A DNA stretch of 64,000 nucleotides from Methylotenera oryzisoli_B (GCA_965613685.1 OZ277031.1:1612001-1676000); one strand, 5' to 3'. Shown: positions 50,862 to 61,260, numbered from the stretch's first letter. The notes: generated by a model not told the origin, from the letters alone. Numbers and translations are program-made.

Positions 50862-52232
50862 CTACTTTTTAATTTTTACTGGGCGTTTCCAGCCCGCTAT
50901 GGATTTTTGATCTTTGGCTCGACAAAAAGTCAGTTGGCCTGCCGGTGCGTCTTTGGTGATGGTGGAGCCGGCGGCGATGGTTGCGCCCTTGGCTAGGGTG
51001 ACCGGGGCCACTAACTGCGTGTCGGATCCGATGAACACGTCGTCTTCTATGACGGTTCTAAATTTGTTGGCGCCGTCGTAATTGCAGGTAATGGTACCAG
51101 CGCCCACGTTAACATTTTTACCCACGGTGGCATCGCCCACGTAGCTTAGGTGATTAATTTTGCTGGCGCTGTCTACTTGCGCATTTTTCAATTCAACAAA
51201 GTTACCAACATGGGTATGATCGGCCAAGGTAGTGCCCGGTCTAATGCGGGCAAACGGACCTAGGCGAGCTTCTTCGCCTATTTGCGCGTCGTCTATATGG
51301 GTGAAGGCAGCAATCTGAGTGCCGGCGGCAATCACGGCGTTTTTAATCACGCAATTAGGTGCTATTTTTACCCTATCACCCAACACCACCTGACCTTCAA
51401 ACAGGCAATTGACATCAATTTGCACGTCGCGACCGCATTGCAGATCGCCGCGCACGTCGATGCGATTGGGGTCTTTCAGGGTCACGCCTTGCTGTAATAA
51501 TTGCTCCGCATAACGCTGTTGGTATACCCGCTCTATCTGCGCTAAATCACTTTTAGCGTTGATGCCGGTTACCGACCATTCGTCCGCAGTGATTTCTGCT
51601 ACGACAGCCACGCCTTGTTTAACTGCCATGGCGACGATATCGGTTAAGTAGTATTCGCCCTGGGCATTGTTGTTGCTAAGTTTGGCCAGCCACTGCACCA
51701 ATAGTTTATTGGGCATGGCCATCATGCCGGTGTTCACTTCTTTGATTTGACGCTGCGCTTCAGTGGCATCTTTATGCTCCACAATGGCCGCAACGTGTGC
51801 CTTGCCATCTCTGACTATGCGGCCATAACCGCTTGGATCGGCTTTGATGAAGGATAGGATGGCCAAGTTATCCGCGGCCTTAGTAATTAATTTCTCACAA
51901 TCGGGGCTGGCGACCAAGGGGACATCGCCCAATAAAATTAGCGTGGTGGCCCTCTCTTCAAGGTGCGGCAGCGCTTGTTGCACGGCATGGCCGGTGCCTA
52001 ATTGCTCAGCCTGCTTAACCCATACTATGGGTTCACCTTCAAACTGTGCTTTGACTGTCTCACCACCGTAGCCGTAGACCACAATAATTTTGCTCGGCTG
52101 CAATGCTTTAGCCGCCGCCAAGACGTGGCCTAATATTGGCTTTGCGCCCACTTCATGCAAGACTTTGGGTAGATCGGAATGCATGCGCGTGCCTTTGCCG
52201 GCAGCGAGTATGACTATATTTAGATTAGGCAT
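50862..52232 (-). CDS. glmU: Bifunctional GlmU (uridyltransferase / glucosamine-1-P acetyltransferase)
   Basis: Makes UDP-GlcNAc in two steps. 456 residues: N-terminal pyrophosphorylase LAAGKGTRMHSDLPKVLH, GTGHAVQQA, DVPLV; C-terminal left-handed beta-helix hexapeptides with the acetyltransferase His/Asn region NFVELKNAQ and NYDGANKF. Upstream of glmS in the same operon, a usual pairing. Terminator of the atp operon is 49 bp upstream. Confidence 0.98.
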   Translation of the reverse strand: MPNLNIVILAAGKGTRMHSDLPKVLHEVGAKPILGHVLAAAKALQPSKIIVVYGYGGETVKAQFEGEPIVWVKQAEQLGTGHAVQQALPHLEERATTLILLGDVPLVASPDCEKLITKAADNLAILSFIKADPSGYGRIVRDGKAHVAAIVEHKDATEAQRQIKEVNTGMMAMPNKLLVQWLAKLSNNNAQGEYYLTDIVAMAVKQGVAVVAEITADEWSVTGINAKSDLAQIERVYQQRYAEQLLQQGVTLKDPNRIDVRGDLQCGRDVQIDVNCLFEGQVVLGDRVKIAPNCVIKNAVIAAGTQIAAFTHIDDAQIGEEARLGPFARIRPGTTLADHTHVGNFVELKNAQVDSASKINHLSYVGDATVGKNVNVGAGTITCNYDGANKFRTVIEDDVFIGSDTQLVAPVTLAKGATIAAGSTITKDAPAGQLTFCRAKDQKSIAGWKRPVKIKK

Positions 52233-52280
52233 TTTTGAAGTTGAGGCTTAACTGCCGTTATTTTTTATAAGCAAAGTATA

Positions 52281-52312
52281 ACAAAAAAGGCAGCCTAAGC
52301 TGCCTTTTTTGT
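52281..52312 (-). terminator. Intrinsic terminator after the atp operon
   Basis: ACAAAAAAGGCAGC, loop CTAA, GCTGCCTTTTTTGT: 14 bp perfect stem including the A/T arms. Symmetric, so it could act both ways; it lies downstream of atpC on the minus strand. Confidence 0.85.
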
Positions 52313-52334
52313 GGTTAGTGCAGACGCCTAACAA

Positions 52335-52760
52335 CTAGTGTGTTGTTTTGCGTAAGCGCTCTATGGCTTGAATTTGCGCAACGGCCTCAGACAATTCTGC
52401 CTGTGCTTTTGCGTAATCCATATCCGAACTACGGTTTTTCATCGCTTCTTCCGCTGCTGCTTTAGCCGCAATGGCTTTGGCTTCATCTAGATCGTGGCCA
52501 CGTACCGCTGTATCAGCTAGTACGGTGATTAAACCCGGTTGCACTTCTAATAAACCGCCGGATAGAAAGATCAGGGTTTCTTCAGCGCTATCTGCGGTTT
52601 TAATGCGCAAGGCCCCCGGTTTAATGCTGGTTACCATGGGCGCGTGATTTGGGTAGATACCCACTTCACCCGCACTGGCTGGCACCACAATAAACTCAGC
52701 CTCACCAGCAAAAATGCTCGCTTCTGCACTGACTACATCGATATGAACAGTATTTGCCAT
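52335..52760 (-). CDS. atpC: F1Fo ATP synthase epsilon subunit
   Basis: 141 residues: N-terminal beta-sandwich (MANTVHIDVVSAEASIFAGE, GEVGIYPNHAPM) and the two-helix C-terminal domain that can block the rotor. Last gene of atpIBEFHAGDC, 47 bp after atpD. Confidence 0.97.
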   Translation of the reverse strand: MANTVHIDVVSAEASIFAGEAEFIVVPASAGEVGIYPNHAPMVTSIKPGALRIKTADSAEETLIFLSGGLLEVQPGLITVLADTAVRGHDLDEAKAIAAKAAAEEAMKNRSSDMDYAKAQAELSEAVAQIQAIERLRKTTH

Positions 52761-52807
52761 CTTTTTTCCTTAACCATTAACTAAATATAAAGTCTAACGA
52801 CCGTCAA

Positions 52808-54235
52808 TTAGTTAAGTGTTTTTGCTTTTTCTACTGCCTCTTCAATGCCGCCTACCATGTAGAAAGCTTGCTCAGGTAGGTGATCGTACTCACCGGCCAC
52901 AATCGCTTTAAAGCCCTTGATGGTTTCTTTTAATGGCACGTATTTACCAGGTGCGCCAGTAAACACTTCAGCAACGTGGAATGGTTGTGATAAGAAACGT
53001 TGGATTTTACGTGCACGACCAACAGCCAGTTTATCTTCTGGTGACAACTCGTCCATACCCAAAATCGCAATGATGTCGCGTAATTCTTTATAGCGTTGCA
53101 ATGTTTGTTGTACGCTACGCGCTACGTTGTAGTGCTCTTCACCGACGACCAATGGGTCTAACTGACGTGAAGTTGAATCCAATGGATCCACCGCTGGGTA
53201 AATACCCAATGAAGCAATATCACGTGACAACACAACGGTTGAGTCCAAATGTTGGAAAGTGGTTGCTGGTGATGGGTCAGTCAAGTCATCGGCAGGCACG
53301 TAAACCGCTTGGATAGAGGTAATAGAACCTGTTTTAGTTGAGGTAATACGCTCTTGTAAGCGGCCCATTTCATCGGCCAAGGTTGGTTGGTAACCCACGG
53401 CTGAAGGCATACGGCCTAACAAAGCAGACACTTCGGTACCGGCCAAGGTATAACGGTAGATGTTGTCAACGAAGAACAACACATCGCGACCTTCATCACG
53501 GAATTTTTCCGCCATGGTTAGGCCAGATAAGGCCACGCGTAAACGGTTGCCTGGTGGCTCGTTCATTTGACCGAACACCATGGCTACTTTAGATTCTTTC
53601 ATGTCGTCTAGTTTAATCACGCCTGCTTCTGCCATCTCGTGGTAGAAGTCGTTACCTTCACGAGTACGCTCACCCACACCGGCAAACACAGATAAACCAG
53701 AGTGCTGTTTAGCAATGTTGTTAATCAATTCCAACATGTTCACTGTTTTGCCCACACCGGCACCACCGAACAGACCCACTTTACCGCCTTTAGCAAACGG
53801 GCAAACCAAGTCAATCACTTTAATGCCTGTTTCTAGCAAGTCTACTGAAGGAGAAAGTTCTTCAAAGCTTGGTGCTTTTTGATGGATAGAACGACGCTCA
53901 TCGCAATCAATTGGTCCCGCTTCATCGATAGGACGGCCTAGCACGTCCATGATGCGGCCCAAAGTACCCACGCCTACTGGCACAGTAATTTGGTCACCGG
54001 TTGATTTAAAAGCTGTACCACGTGCAAGACCATCAGAAGAGCCCATGGCAATGGTGCGGACAATGCCATCACCTAATTGCTGTTGCACTTCTAATGTCAA
54101 GCCTGCTTCCGCTTGGCTTGATGCATCGTCGATGATCAATGCTTCAAACACTTTTGGCATTTGATCACGTGGAAACTCAACGTCAACCACCGCACCAATA
54201 CATTGCACTACTTTACCAATTTTCGCTGTACTCAT
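52808..54235 (-). CDS. atpD: F1Fo ATP synthase beta subunit
   Basis: Catalytic subunit of F1. 475 residues with Walker A GGAGVGKTVN, catalytic Glu in GVGERTREGND, DELSEED-type DELSPEDKL, and the ATP synthase signature PAVDPLDSTS. Length and motifs are normal. Confidence 0.99.
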   Translation of the reverse strand: MSTAKIGKVVQCIGAVVDVEFPRDQMPKVFEALIIDDASSQAEAGLTLEVQQQLGDGIVRTIAMGSSDGLARGTAFKSTGDQITVPVGVGTLGRIMDVLGRPIDEAGPIDCDERRSIHQKAPSFEELSPSVDLLETGIKVIDLVCPFAKGGKVGLFGGAGVGKTVNMLELINNIAKQHSGLSVFAGVGERTREGNDFYHEMAEAGVIKLDDMKESKVAMVFGQMNEPPGNRLRVALSGLTMAEKFRDEGRDVLFFVDNIYRYTLAGTEVSALLGRMPSAVGYQPTLADEMGRLQERITSTKTGSITSIQAVYVPADDLTDPSPATTFQHLDSTVVLSRDIASLGIYPAVDPLDSTSRQLDPLVVGEEHYNVARSVQQTLQRYKELRDIIAILGMDELSPEDKLAVGRARKIQRFLSQPFHVAEVFTGAPGKYVPLKETIKGFKAIVAGEYDHLPEQAFYMVGGIEEAVEKAKTLN

Positions 54236-54288
54236 TTTTATATCCTATTCAAGCTTATCTGTTGAATTGTAATTAAATTCTTAAAAAA

Positions 54289-55155
54289 TTATGAAACTGC
54301 AGCTGCACCACCAACGATTTCAGAAATCTCTTTGGTAATGGCCGCTTGACGTGCTTTGTTGTATACCAATTTCAAGTCACCAATCACTTCTTTTGCATTA
54401 TCCGAAGCCGACTTCATCGCCACCATACGTGATGACTGTTCGGATGCCATGTTTTCCGCAACGGCGTTGTAAACCAATGATTCAACGTAACGCATCATTA
54501 ATTGATCCACCACCGGCTTTGCTTCTGGCTCATAGATGTAATCCCAATGGCCTTTAGGGCTACCAAGCTGCTCACCGCTTAATGGTAACAATTGTTCCAT
54601 GACCGGCTCTTGCTTCATGGTATTAATGAACTTGGTGTAGCTGATGTAAAGCTGATCAATTTCACCGGCTTCGTATGCATCCAACATGACCTTAATGGTA
54701 CCGATCAATGTTTCTAAATGCGGCACGTCACCCAAACCTGTTATGTGCGATTTAACATTCGCACCAACACGGTTCATGAAACCAAATCCTTTGTTGCCAA
54801 TCGCACTGACCGATATGGCCTTACCGTCTGCTTCCCAGCTTTTCATTTGGTTAACCGACAAACGCAGCATGTTGGTGTTTAAGCCACCACACAAACCTTT
54901 ATCTGAACTGATAACAATCAGGCCTATGTTTTTAACCACATCACGCTTAACTAAGTAAGGGTGTTTGTACTCTGGATTTGCAAACGATAAATGCGCAGCT
55001 ACGTTACGAATTTTTTCGGCATACGGACGGCTAGCGCGCATTCTGTCCTGCGCTTTACGCATTTTAGAAGCGGCCACCATTTCCATCGCCTTGGTGATCT
55101 TACGTGTATTTTCTACACTTTTGATCTTAGTTCTAATCTCTTTACTACCAGCCAT
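54289..55155 (-). CDS. atpG: F1Fo ATP synthase gamma subunit
   Basis: Central rotor shaft of F1. 288 residues: N-terminal helix GSKEIRTKIKSVENTRKITK, SDKGLCGGLN, and the C-terminal helix AMKSASDNAKEVIGDL with the family ending ITKEISEIVGGAAAV. Confidence 0.98.
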   Translation of the reverse strand: MAGSKEIRTKIKSVENTRKITKAMEMVAASKMRKAQDRMRASRPYAEKIRNVAAHLSFANPEYKHPYLVKRDVVKNIGLIVISSDKGLCGGLNTNMLRLSVNQMKSWEADGKAISVSAIGNKGFGFMNRVGANVKSHITGLGDVPHLETLIGTIKVMLDAYEAGEIDQLYISYTKFINTMKQEPVMEQLLPLSGEQLGSPKGHWDYIYEPEAKPVVDQLMMRYVESLVYNAVAENMASEQSSRMVAMKSASDNAKEVIGDLKLVYNKARQAAITKEISEIVGGAAAVS

Positions 55156-55177
55156 TTTTAGTCCTAATAGTTAGGTA

Positions 55178-56719
55178 TTAGTATGCATTGGTTGCTTTGA
55201 AGTCCTGAATTGCGGCTTCAACAGCTTTTTCGTTATCACCGGCTAAGTCTTTGCTGGATTCAATACCGGCCATCAATTTGGCGTATTTAGAAGCCATAAA
55301 GCCGTGCAATGCATTTTCAAAGGCCAATACTTTATTGGTAGGCACGTCATCAAAATAGCCTTTGTTGGCGGCTAATAGGGTGATGGCCATATTAGATACG
55401 CTTAATGGGGCATATTGAGCTTGCTTCATCAACTCAGTAAACATACGACCGCGATCCAATTGTTTACGTGTCGCTTCATCCAAATCGGAAGCGAACTGGG
55501 CAAACGCAGCCAATTCACGGTATTGAGCTAGCGCTAAACGCACGCCGCCACCTAGTTTTTTGATGACTTTAGTTTGCGCTGCACCACCCACGCGAGACAC
55601 TGAAATACCAGCGTTGATCGCAGGACGAATACCGGCGTTGAACAAGTCGGTTTCCAAGAAGATTTGACCATCGGTAATCGAGATCACGTTAGTTGGAACG
55701 AAAGCTGACACGTCACCGGCTGCCGTTTCAATAACTGGCAATGCGGTTAATGAGCCTGTTTTGCCTTTAACGGCACCGTTAGTGAATTTCTCTACGTACT
55801 CTTCGTTAACACGAGCAGCGCGCTCTAATAAACGTGAGTGAATGTAGAACACGTCACCTGGGTAAGCTTCACGACCTGGTGGACGACGTAATAACAAGGA
55901 AATTTGACGGTAAGCAATCGCTTGTTTAGTCAAATCATCGTAAACGATTAATGCATCTTCACCACGATCACGGAAATACTCGCCCATGGTACAACCGGCG
56001 TAAGGTGCTAAGAATTGTAATGCGGCTGAGTCAGACGCTGCGGCCGCTACCACTATGGTGTAAGCCATGGCACCGTTTTCTTCTAATTTACGCACCACGT
56101 TAGCAATGGTGGAGGCTTTCTGACCAATCGCCACGTAGATACAGGTCATGTTTTGACCTTTTTGATTGATGATGGCATCAATCGCTACTGCCGTTTTACC
56201 TGTTTGACGGTCACCAATAATCAATTCACGTTGACCACGGCCAACTGGCACCATGGAGTCCACGGATTTAAGACCGGTTTGCACGGGTTGTGAAACCGAT
56301 TTACGGGCAATCACACCTGGGGCCACTTTTTCAATTTTGTCCGTCATTTTTGCATTGACTGGACCTTTACCATCGATAGGCTGACCTAATGCATTCACTA
56401 CACGGCCGATTAATTCAGGGCCGACTGGCACTTCTAAAATACGGCCGGTACATTTACAAATGTCACCTTCGGTAATGTGTTCGTAGTCACCTAAAACCAC
56501 GGCACCCACTGAGTCACGCTCTAGGTTTAGCGCTAGACCAAAGGTGTTGCCTGGGAATTCGATCATCTCGCCGGCCATCACGTTGGATAGGCCGTGAATG
56601 CGAACAATACCGTCGGTTACTGAAATGACGGTACCTTGTGTACGGGCTTCAGCTGAAGTAGAAAAATTTTCTAATCTGCTTTTAATCAGCTCACTGATTT
56701 CTGATGTAGATAACTGCAT
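55178..56719 (-). CDS. atpA: F1Fo ATP synthase alpha subunit
   Basis: Non-catalytic nucleotide-binding F1 subunit. 513 residues with Walker A GDRQTGKTAVA, the PAINAGISVSRVGGAAQ signature, and the N-terminal STSEISELIKSRLENF that contacts delta. Confidence 0.99.
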   Translation of the reverse strand: MQLSTSEISELIKSRLENFSTSAEARTQGTVISVTDGIVRIHGLSNVMAGEMIEFPGNTFGLALNLERDSVGAVVLGDYEHITEGDICKCTGRILEVPVGPELIGRVVNALGQPIDGKGPVNAKMTDKIEKVAPGVIARKSVSQPVQTGLKSVDSMVPVGRGQRELIIGDRQTGKTAVAIDAIINQKGQNMTCIYVAIGQKASTIANVVRKLEENGAMAYTIVVAAAASDSAALQFLAPYAGCTMGEYFRDRGEDALIVYDDLTKQAIAYRQISLLLRRPPGREAYPGDVFYIHSRLLERAARVNEEYVEKFTNGAVKGKTGSLTALPVIETAAGDVSAFVPTNVISITDGQIFLETDLFNAGIRPAINAGISVSRVGGAAQTKVIKKLGGGVRLALAQYRELAAFAQFASDLDEATRKQLDRGRMFTELMKQAQYAPLSVSNMAITLLAANKGYFDDVPTNKVLAFENALHGFMASKYAKLMAGIESSKDLAGDNEKAVEAAIQDFKATNAY

Positions 56720-56760
56720 TGTGGCTCCTAATGTATTCTTTGCCTAAAATGTTCTGTCGC

Positions 56761-57297
56761 TTATGCTGAAAGGGTATAAGCTAAATTTTGTAACTGATTT
56801 TTGACGGATGCGTCTATCACGGTATCGCCAACAATAATTTTAATGCCGCCTATGAGTTCTGAATCCACTGAAACATTGGCTTCTATTTTTTTACCAAACT
56901 TCACTTCTAAACGTTTTACTAAATCTTTTACTTCTGCCGCACTGGGTTTGGACGCGGCAATAATTTGCGCTTCCAAGCTGCCCTCATCCAAGGCTTTGAG
57001 TTCTTCGAAAGCATAGCTAATTGCCGGCAATACAGACAGGCGGCGGTATTCCACCAACACCTTGATTAAGTTTTGACCGTATTCATTTAGATTATCGCCA
57101 CACACTTTTAGGAATGCGGCCTGCAATTCGCTGCTGACTACTTTTGGATCTTGTATGTAGGCTTGCATTTGCGCGTCATTAGCGACGGCCGCTGCAAAAC
57201 CTAACATTTCAGACCATTTAGCCAAGGCCTTTTGCTGCTTAGCAAGATTGAATGCGGCAACCGCGTAAGGCCTTGCAATGGTTGATATCTCAGCCAT
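56761..57297 (-). CDS. atpH: F1Fo ATP synthase delta subunit
   Basis: Links F1 to the b-subunit stalk. 178 residues with ARPYAVAAFNLA at the N-terminus and the C-terminal GGIKIIVGDTVIDASVKNQL signature. Starts 2 bp after atpF. Confidence 0.97.
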   Translation of the reverse strand: MAEISTIARPYAVAAFNLAKQQKALAKWSEMLGFAAAVANDAQMQAYIQDPKVVSSELQAAFLKVCGDNLNEYGQNLIKVLVEYRRLSVLPAISYAFEELKALDEGSLEAQIIAASKPSAAEVKDLVKRLEVKFGKKIEANVSVDSELIGGIKIIVGDTVIDASVKNQLQNLAYTLSA

Positions 57298-57299
57298 GC

Positions 57300-57770
57300 T
57301 TATAGCTCCGCAGCCAATTTAGCCAACATGTCGCTGTGTGCACTTGCGTTGATTTCTTTACGCAATATTTTTTCAGCACCGGCAACAGCCAAGCTAGACA
57401 CTTGCGAACGTAGGCCTTCTTTAGCACGATTGATCTCTTGCTCAATTTCAGCTTTTGCACCAGCAATGATGCGATCGCCTTCTGCCTTAGCCACGCCTTT
57501 TGCGTCTTCAACGATTTGTGAACCACGTTTTTCAGCTTGACCTATGATTTCGCTGGCTTTTTGTTTGGCTTCATTCAAAGTGATTTCAGATTTTTTTGCA
57601 GCCACTTCTAAGGCATTTCTACCTTCAGAAGCCGCAGCCAAACCATCAGCAATTTCCTTTTGGCGCGTTTCAATGGCTGATAACAGCGGCGGCCAAACGA
57701 ACTTCACTGTGAACCAAATCAACACAGCAAATGCAATGGCTTGTGCGATAAGTGTAAAGTTAATATTCAT
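57300..57770 (-). CDS. atpF: F1Fo ATP synthase b subunit
   Basis: Peripheral stalk. 156 residues: one N-terminal membrane helix (LIAQAIAFAVLIWFTVKFVW) and a long charged helix for the b dimer and delta contact. Normal length. Confidence 0.97.
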   Translation of the reverse strand: MNINFTLIAQAIAFAVLIWFTVKFVWPPLLSAIETRQKEIADGLAAASEGRNALEVAAKKSEITLNEAKQKASEIIGQAEKRGSQIVEDAKGVAKAEGDRIIAGAKAEIEQEINRAKEGLRSQVSSLAVAGAEKILRKEINASAHSDMLAKLAAEL

Positions 57771-57844
57771 TACTTACTCCAATATTTAAGTCGTTTAATT
57801 TGCGCCAGGCATGAGGCTGCCTGCCGCCAAATTATTTAGGCTAA

Positions 57845-58111
57845 TTACTTAGCAACTACGCTTAATAATGGGTTCGCGAATGCAAACATCATGGCTAGAC
57901 CTACGCCGATAATGAAAGAAGCATCGATCAAACCTAGAAGCAAGAATACTTTACCTTGCAATTGTGGAATCATTTCTGGTTGACGAGCAGCGCCTTCTAG
58001 AAAGCTAGCACACATAATACCAATACCGATACAAGCACCAGCAGCGCCTAAACCAATAATTAAACCAATACCAACGCCTGTGTAGGCTTGAATCATTGCT
58101 AAAGAATCCAT
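57845..58111 (-). CDS. atpE: F1Fo ATP synthase c subunit
   Basis: Proton-carrying ring subunit. 88 residues, two helices, with the glycine-rich first helix, the polar loop RQPEM and the ion-binding acidic residue in the second helix (LLGLIDASFIIGVG, Asp, indicating H+ coupling; the Na+ signature is absent). Confidence 0.97.
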   Translation of the reverse strand: MDSLAMIQAYTGVGIGLIIGLGAAGACIGIGIMCASFLEGAARQPEMIPQLQGKVFLLLGLIDASFIIGVGLAMMFAFANPLLSVVAK

Positions 58112-58181
58112 TTTATTACCCTCTCTAAAATTAAACTTACAACTAAAAACTACTTATTAAAAATAACACTACTTAAAAAAA

Positions 58182-59015
58182 CTAATGCGATTCATGCGCC
58201 ATGGCTAAGTAAACGACCGTTAACATCATGAATATGAAGGCTTGCAATGCCACGATTAAGATGTGGAATATAGACCAGCCGGCGCCTAAAATAGCACCGA
58301 ATATGGTGCCGGATACACCGGTAGCCGCCCATAAGCCTAATAGCAAGAAAATAACCTCACCCGCGTACATATTACCGAACAGTCGCAATGAATGGGACAA
58401 CGGTTTAGACACATACTCGATTAAGTTGAATAAGAAGTTAGCTGGCCAAACCCAGATTTTGCTACCAAACGGCGCACAGAATATTTCGTGCACAAAACCG
58501 CCTAAACCCTTCACTTTAACCGAGAAGAATATCATTAATATCCAAACCGAAAGGGCTAGCGCAAATGTAGTGTTGATGTCTGAAGTTGGAACGGCGCGCC
58601 ATTTAGCGTGCTCGCCACCAAAGAAGGCCACGATGCTGGCAACCCAATCCACCGGCAAGAAGTCCATGGAGTTCATGGCAAACACCCATAAAAATACCGT
58701 TAGAGCGGTTGGGGCAATAAAGCTATGACGGTTACCGTGGAATATGTTTTTGACTTGATCGTCTACGAAATTGAAAATCAGTTCAACAAAGGCTTGGCCT
58801 TTGCTAGGCACGCCGGCCGTTGCTTTGCGCGCCACCAACCAGATCAAACCCATGACAATTAAACCCAATGCCACCGACATCACGAAGGTGTCTACGTGCA
58901 AAGTCCAAAAGCCAGCACCTTCACTCACGGGGTGCGCGTTAAAACTTAAATGGTGCTCTATGTATCCTGATGGGGTAAGTCCGTGTTCTGCACTGTTTGC
59001 GTGTTCTGTAGCCAT
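58182..59015 (-). CDS. atpB: F1Fo ATP synthase a subunit
   Basis: Forms the proton half-channels. 277 residues with multiple helices; essential Arg in SLRLFGNMYAGE and the C-terminal LQAFIFMMLTVVYLAMA. The N-terminal STHAE-like leader ends before SGYIEHHLSF. Confidence 0.98.
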   Translation of the reverse strand: MATEHANSAEHGLTPSGYIEHHLSFNAHPVSEGAGFWTLHVDTFVMSVALGLIVMGLIWLVARKATAGVPSKGQAFVELIFNFVDDQVKNIFHGNRHSFIAPTALTVFLWVFAMNSMDFLPVDWVASIVAFFGGEHAKWRAVPTSDINTTFALALSVWILMIFFSVKVKGLGGFVHEIFCAPFGSKIWVWPANFLFNLIEYVSKPLSHSLRLFGNMYAGEVIFLLLGLWAATGVSGTIFGAILGAGWSIFHILIVALQAFIFMMLTVVYLAMAHESH

Positions 59016-59049
59016 AATCCGATATTTACTTTAACTAAATGGGTTTAAA

Positions 59050-59424
59050 TTAAACGTTTAATCTACTCAGCGCTGCACCCGAAAATAGCGCGGCAGCTGC
59101 CAATCCAGCAATCAGCGCAAATGGCACCAACTGCCCGTACACATTAAAAATGATTGCCAACAAAATGACAATCACTAAAATTTTTACCGCTTCCGCTTTT
59201 AATAAATTCAATAAAATGGCGGTTGGATCTTCACTTCTAACTTGCCTGCTAGCAATCTTACTGGCCGTCATGGCAGCGATAATAACCGATGCGCCACCTA
59301 ATAATGCCGACATGCCGCCGTGTAATCCTGTTACAACTAATGCAACTAGCGCAACCGCAATGGTGGCAATCAGCTGAACCTTAAGCATTCTACTAAACAC
59401 ATCGGCTGTAATGGCTGCTGACAA
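59050..59424 (-). CDS. atpI: ATP synthase protein I
   Basis: 124-residue membrane protein with four helices, the AtpI/UncI pattern (basic patch ASKIASRQVRS between pairs of helices). Helps assemble the c-ring. First gene of the atp operon; a promoter is likely in the 136-bp gap to parB. Confidence 0.9.
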   Translation of the reverse strand: MSAAITADVFSRMLKVQLIATIAVALVALVVTGLHGGMSALLGGASVIIAAMTASKIASRQVRSEDPTAILLNLLKAEAVKILVIVILLAIIFNVYGQLVPFALIAGLAAAALFSGAALSRLNV

Positions 59425-59560
59425 AGACTTAAACCCAGTTAATTGATTGCTTTTTTGTTGCTACCCAAACGATTTTTTTACTGCATCGTTTAGTAAAGAC
59501 CGCGATTCTGAATTAATAGCCGGTTTTAGTCAAGAACTAACTATAAGCAAAAATAGGCAC

Positions 59561-60448
59561 TTAGCGCATCATTTTGCTAATAATCTCATCCAACTGGTCG
59601 AGATTGGCGTAGTTGATTTTTAATGCGCCTGACCCATTTGCGGCGGCCTTTATCGTTACGCTTGCGCCTAATTTTTCACTCAACGCTTGTTCTAGGCTTA
59701 AAACGTCACGATTTTGTTTGGTTTTCTGACTTACTTTCTGGCCGGGTGATGCCTTATTTGCAGCCTCATCAGCTTGGTGTTTTTTTACTAAAGCCTCAGC
59801 ATCACGCACTGAAAAATTATTTTGCACGATTTGCTCAGCCAGCATTACTTGCTGTGCGCCAGACAAGCCAATTAAAGTGCGGGCATGGCCCATGTCTATT
59901 TTTCCGTGCATGAGCATGTCTTGCACTGGGGCAGACAGGCTTAACAAACGCAATAGATTAGACACGGCCACGCGCGAGCGACCAACCGCCAAAGCGGCTT
60001 TTTCGTGGGTCATGTCGAATTCGTCTATTAAGCGTTTAATGCCTTGTGCTTCCTCTAAGGGATTGAGATTTTCTCTTTGTATGTTCTCAATCAATGCCAT
60101 GGCCAAGGCTGATTCATCGGCAATTTCACGCACTAAAACTGGCACCTCTTCTAGGCCAGCCATTTGACTTGCGCGCCAACGCCGTTCACCGGCAATAATT
60201 TCATAGCGCTCGGCATCAATGTGCCGCACCAATATAGGCTGCATAATGCCTTGGCTTTTTATCGACTCGGCCAGCGTTTGCAGTGCGGCATCGTCCATGT
60301 AGCTGCGCGGTTGGTATTTGCCCGGTTGCAACTGCTCCACTTTTAATATGAGCAAGGAATCGGCCTCACCCACCGAACCCATGTCTCCTGCCAACAGCGA
60401 ATCCAAGCCGCGACCCAAGCCTCGATTTAAGCCTTTTACTTTAACCAT
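59561..60448 (-). CDS. parB: Chromosome partitioning protein ParB
   Basis: CTPase clamp that loads at parS and moves oriC regions with ParA. 295 residues from ATG 60448, which overlaps the parA stop (ATGGTTAA); the longer open frame above it starts inside parA and is unlikely. Motifs: GLGRGLDSLL, KYQPR, GERRWRASQMAG (CTP box region), ENIQRENLNPLEEA and a helix-turn-helix. Confidence 0.96.
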   Translation of the reverse strand: MVKVKGLNRGLGRGLDSLLAGDMGSVGEADSLLILKVEQLQPGKYQPRSYMDDAALQTLAESIKSQGIMQPILVRHIDAERYEIIAGERRWRASQMAGLEEVPVLVREIADESALAMALIENIQRENLNPLEEAQGIKRLIDEFDMTHEKAALAVGRSRVAVSNLLRLLSLSAPVQDMLMHGKIDMGHARTLIGLSGAQQVMLAEQIVQNNFSVRDAEALVKKHQADEAANKASPGQKVSQKTKQNRDVLSLEQALSEKLGASVTIKAAANGSGALKINYANLDQLDEIISKMMR

Positions 60449-61241
60449 GTTTTTTCTCTTTACGATTGATGTCTTTTTCACTGACTTCTTTTGCCAGCTC
60501 TAAATAAGCCTGCGCACCCTTGGAATTTTTATCGTAGGTTAGGACCGGCATGCCGTAACTTGGGGCCTCGGCCAAACGAATATTGCGCGGAATAATGGTT
60601 TTATAAACTTTATCGCCAAAGTGACTTATTAACTGCGCGGACACTTGCTGAGCCAGCATATTGCGATTATCGAATAGGGTGCGCAACAAACCTTCAATTT
60701 CCAGGGTGGGATTCAAACGCGCCCGCACTTTTTTAATGGTGTTGACCAAATCCGACAAGCCTTCTAAGGCATAGTATTCACATTGCATGGGAATTAACAC
60801 TGCATTGGATGCGGTTAAGGCATTGACCGTGACCAAATTGAGCGCAGGCGGGCAATCCAGCAATATGAAATCGTAGGTTTTCGCCCCCTCGCTATTAAGC
60901 AATTTGGCTATGGCCACTTTTAAGCGGTTTTCCCTAGCCAACTCATTGACCAATTCCACTTCCGCACCGGCTAAATCTCTGTTGGCTGGGGCAACATCAA
61001 AGCCACCTTTAGCGCTACTGACAATCACCTCTTGCAGGGATTTATCACCAATTAAAACGTGGTATATGCTGTGCTTAAGAAAAGCTTTATCGATGCCACT
61101 GCCGGTACTGGCATTGCCCTGCGGATCCAAGTCTATCAACAATACCGCTTTACCCAAATTGGCTAGACTGGCCGCCAGATTAACACTGGTGGTGGTCTTG
61201 CCCACGCCGCCTTTTTGATTGGTGATAGCTAAAATTTTCAT
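60441..61241 (-). CDS. parA: Chromosome partitioning ATPase ParA
   Basis: Deviant Walker A ATPase: KGGVGKTTTSVNLAASL at residues 10-26, Walker A' IDLDPQGNAS, Walker B ILLDCPPAL. 266 residues. Forms the parAB unit beside rsmG and mnmG, the usual near-origin position. Confidence 0.98.
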   Translation of the reverse strand: MKILAITNQKGGVGKTTTSVNLAASLANLGKAVLLIDLDPQGNASTGSGIDKAFLKHSIYHVLIGDKSLQEVIVSSAKGGFDVAPANRDLAGAEVELVNELARENRLKVAIAKLLNSEGAKTYDFILLDCPPALNLVTVNALTASNAVLIPMQCEYYALEGLSDLVNTIKKVRARLNPTLEIEGLLRTLFDNRNMLAQQVSAQLISHFGDKVYKTIIPRNIRLAEAPSYGMPVLTYDKNSKGAQAYLELAKEVSEKDINRKEKKHG

Positions 61242-61260
61242 GGGGGTGTAATTTTTAATT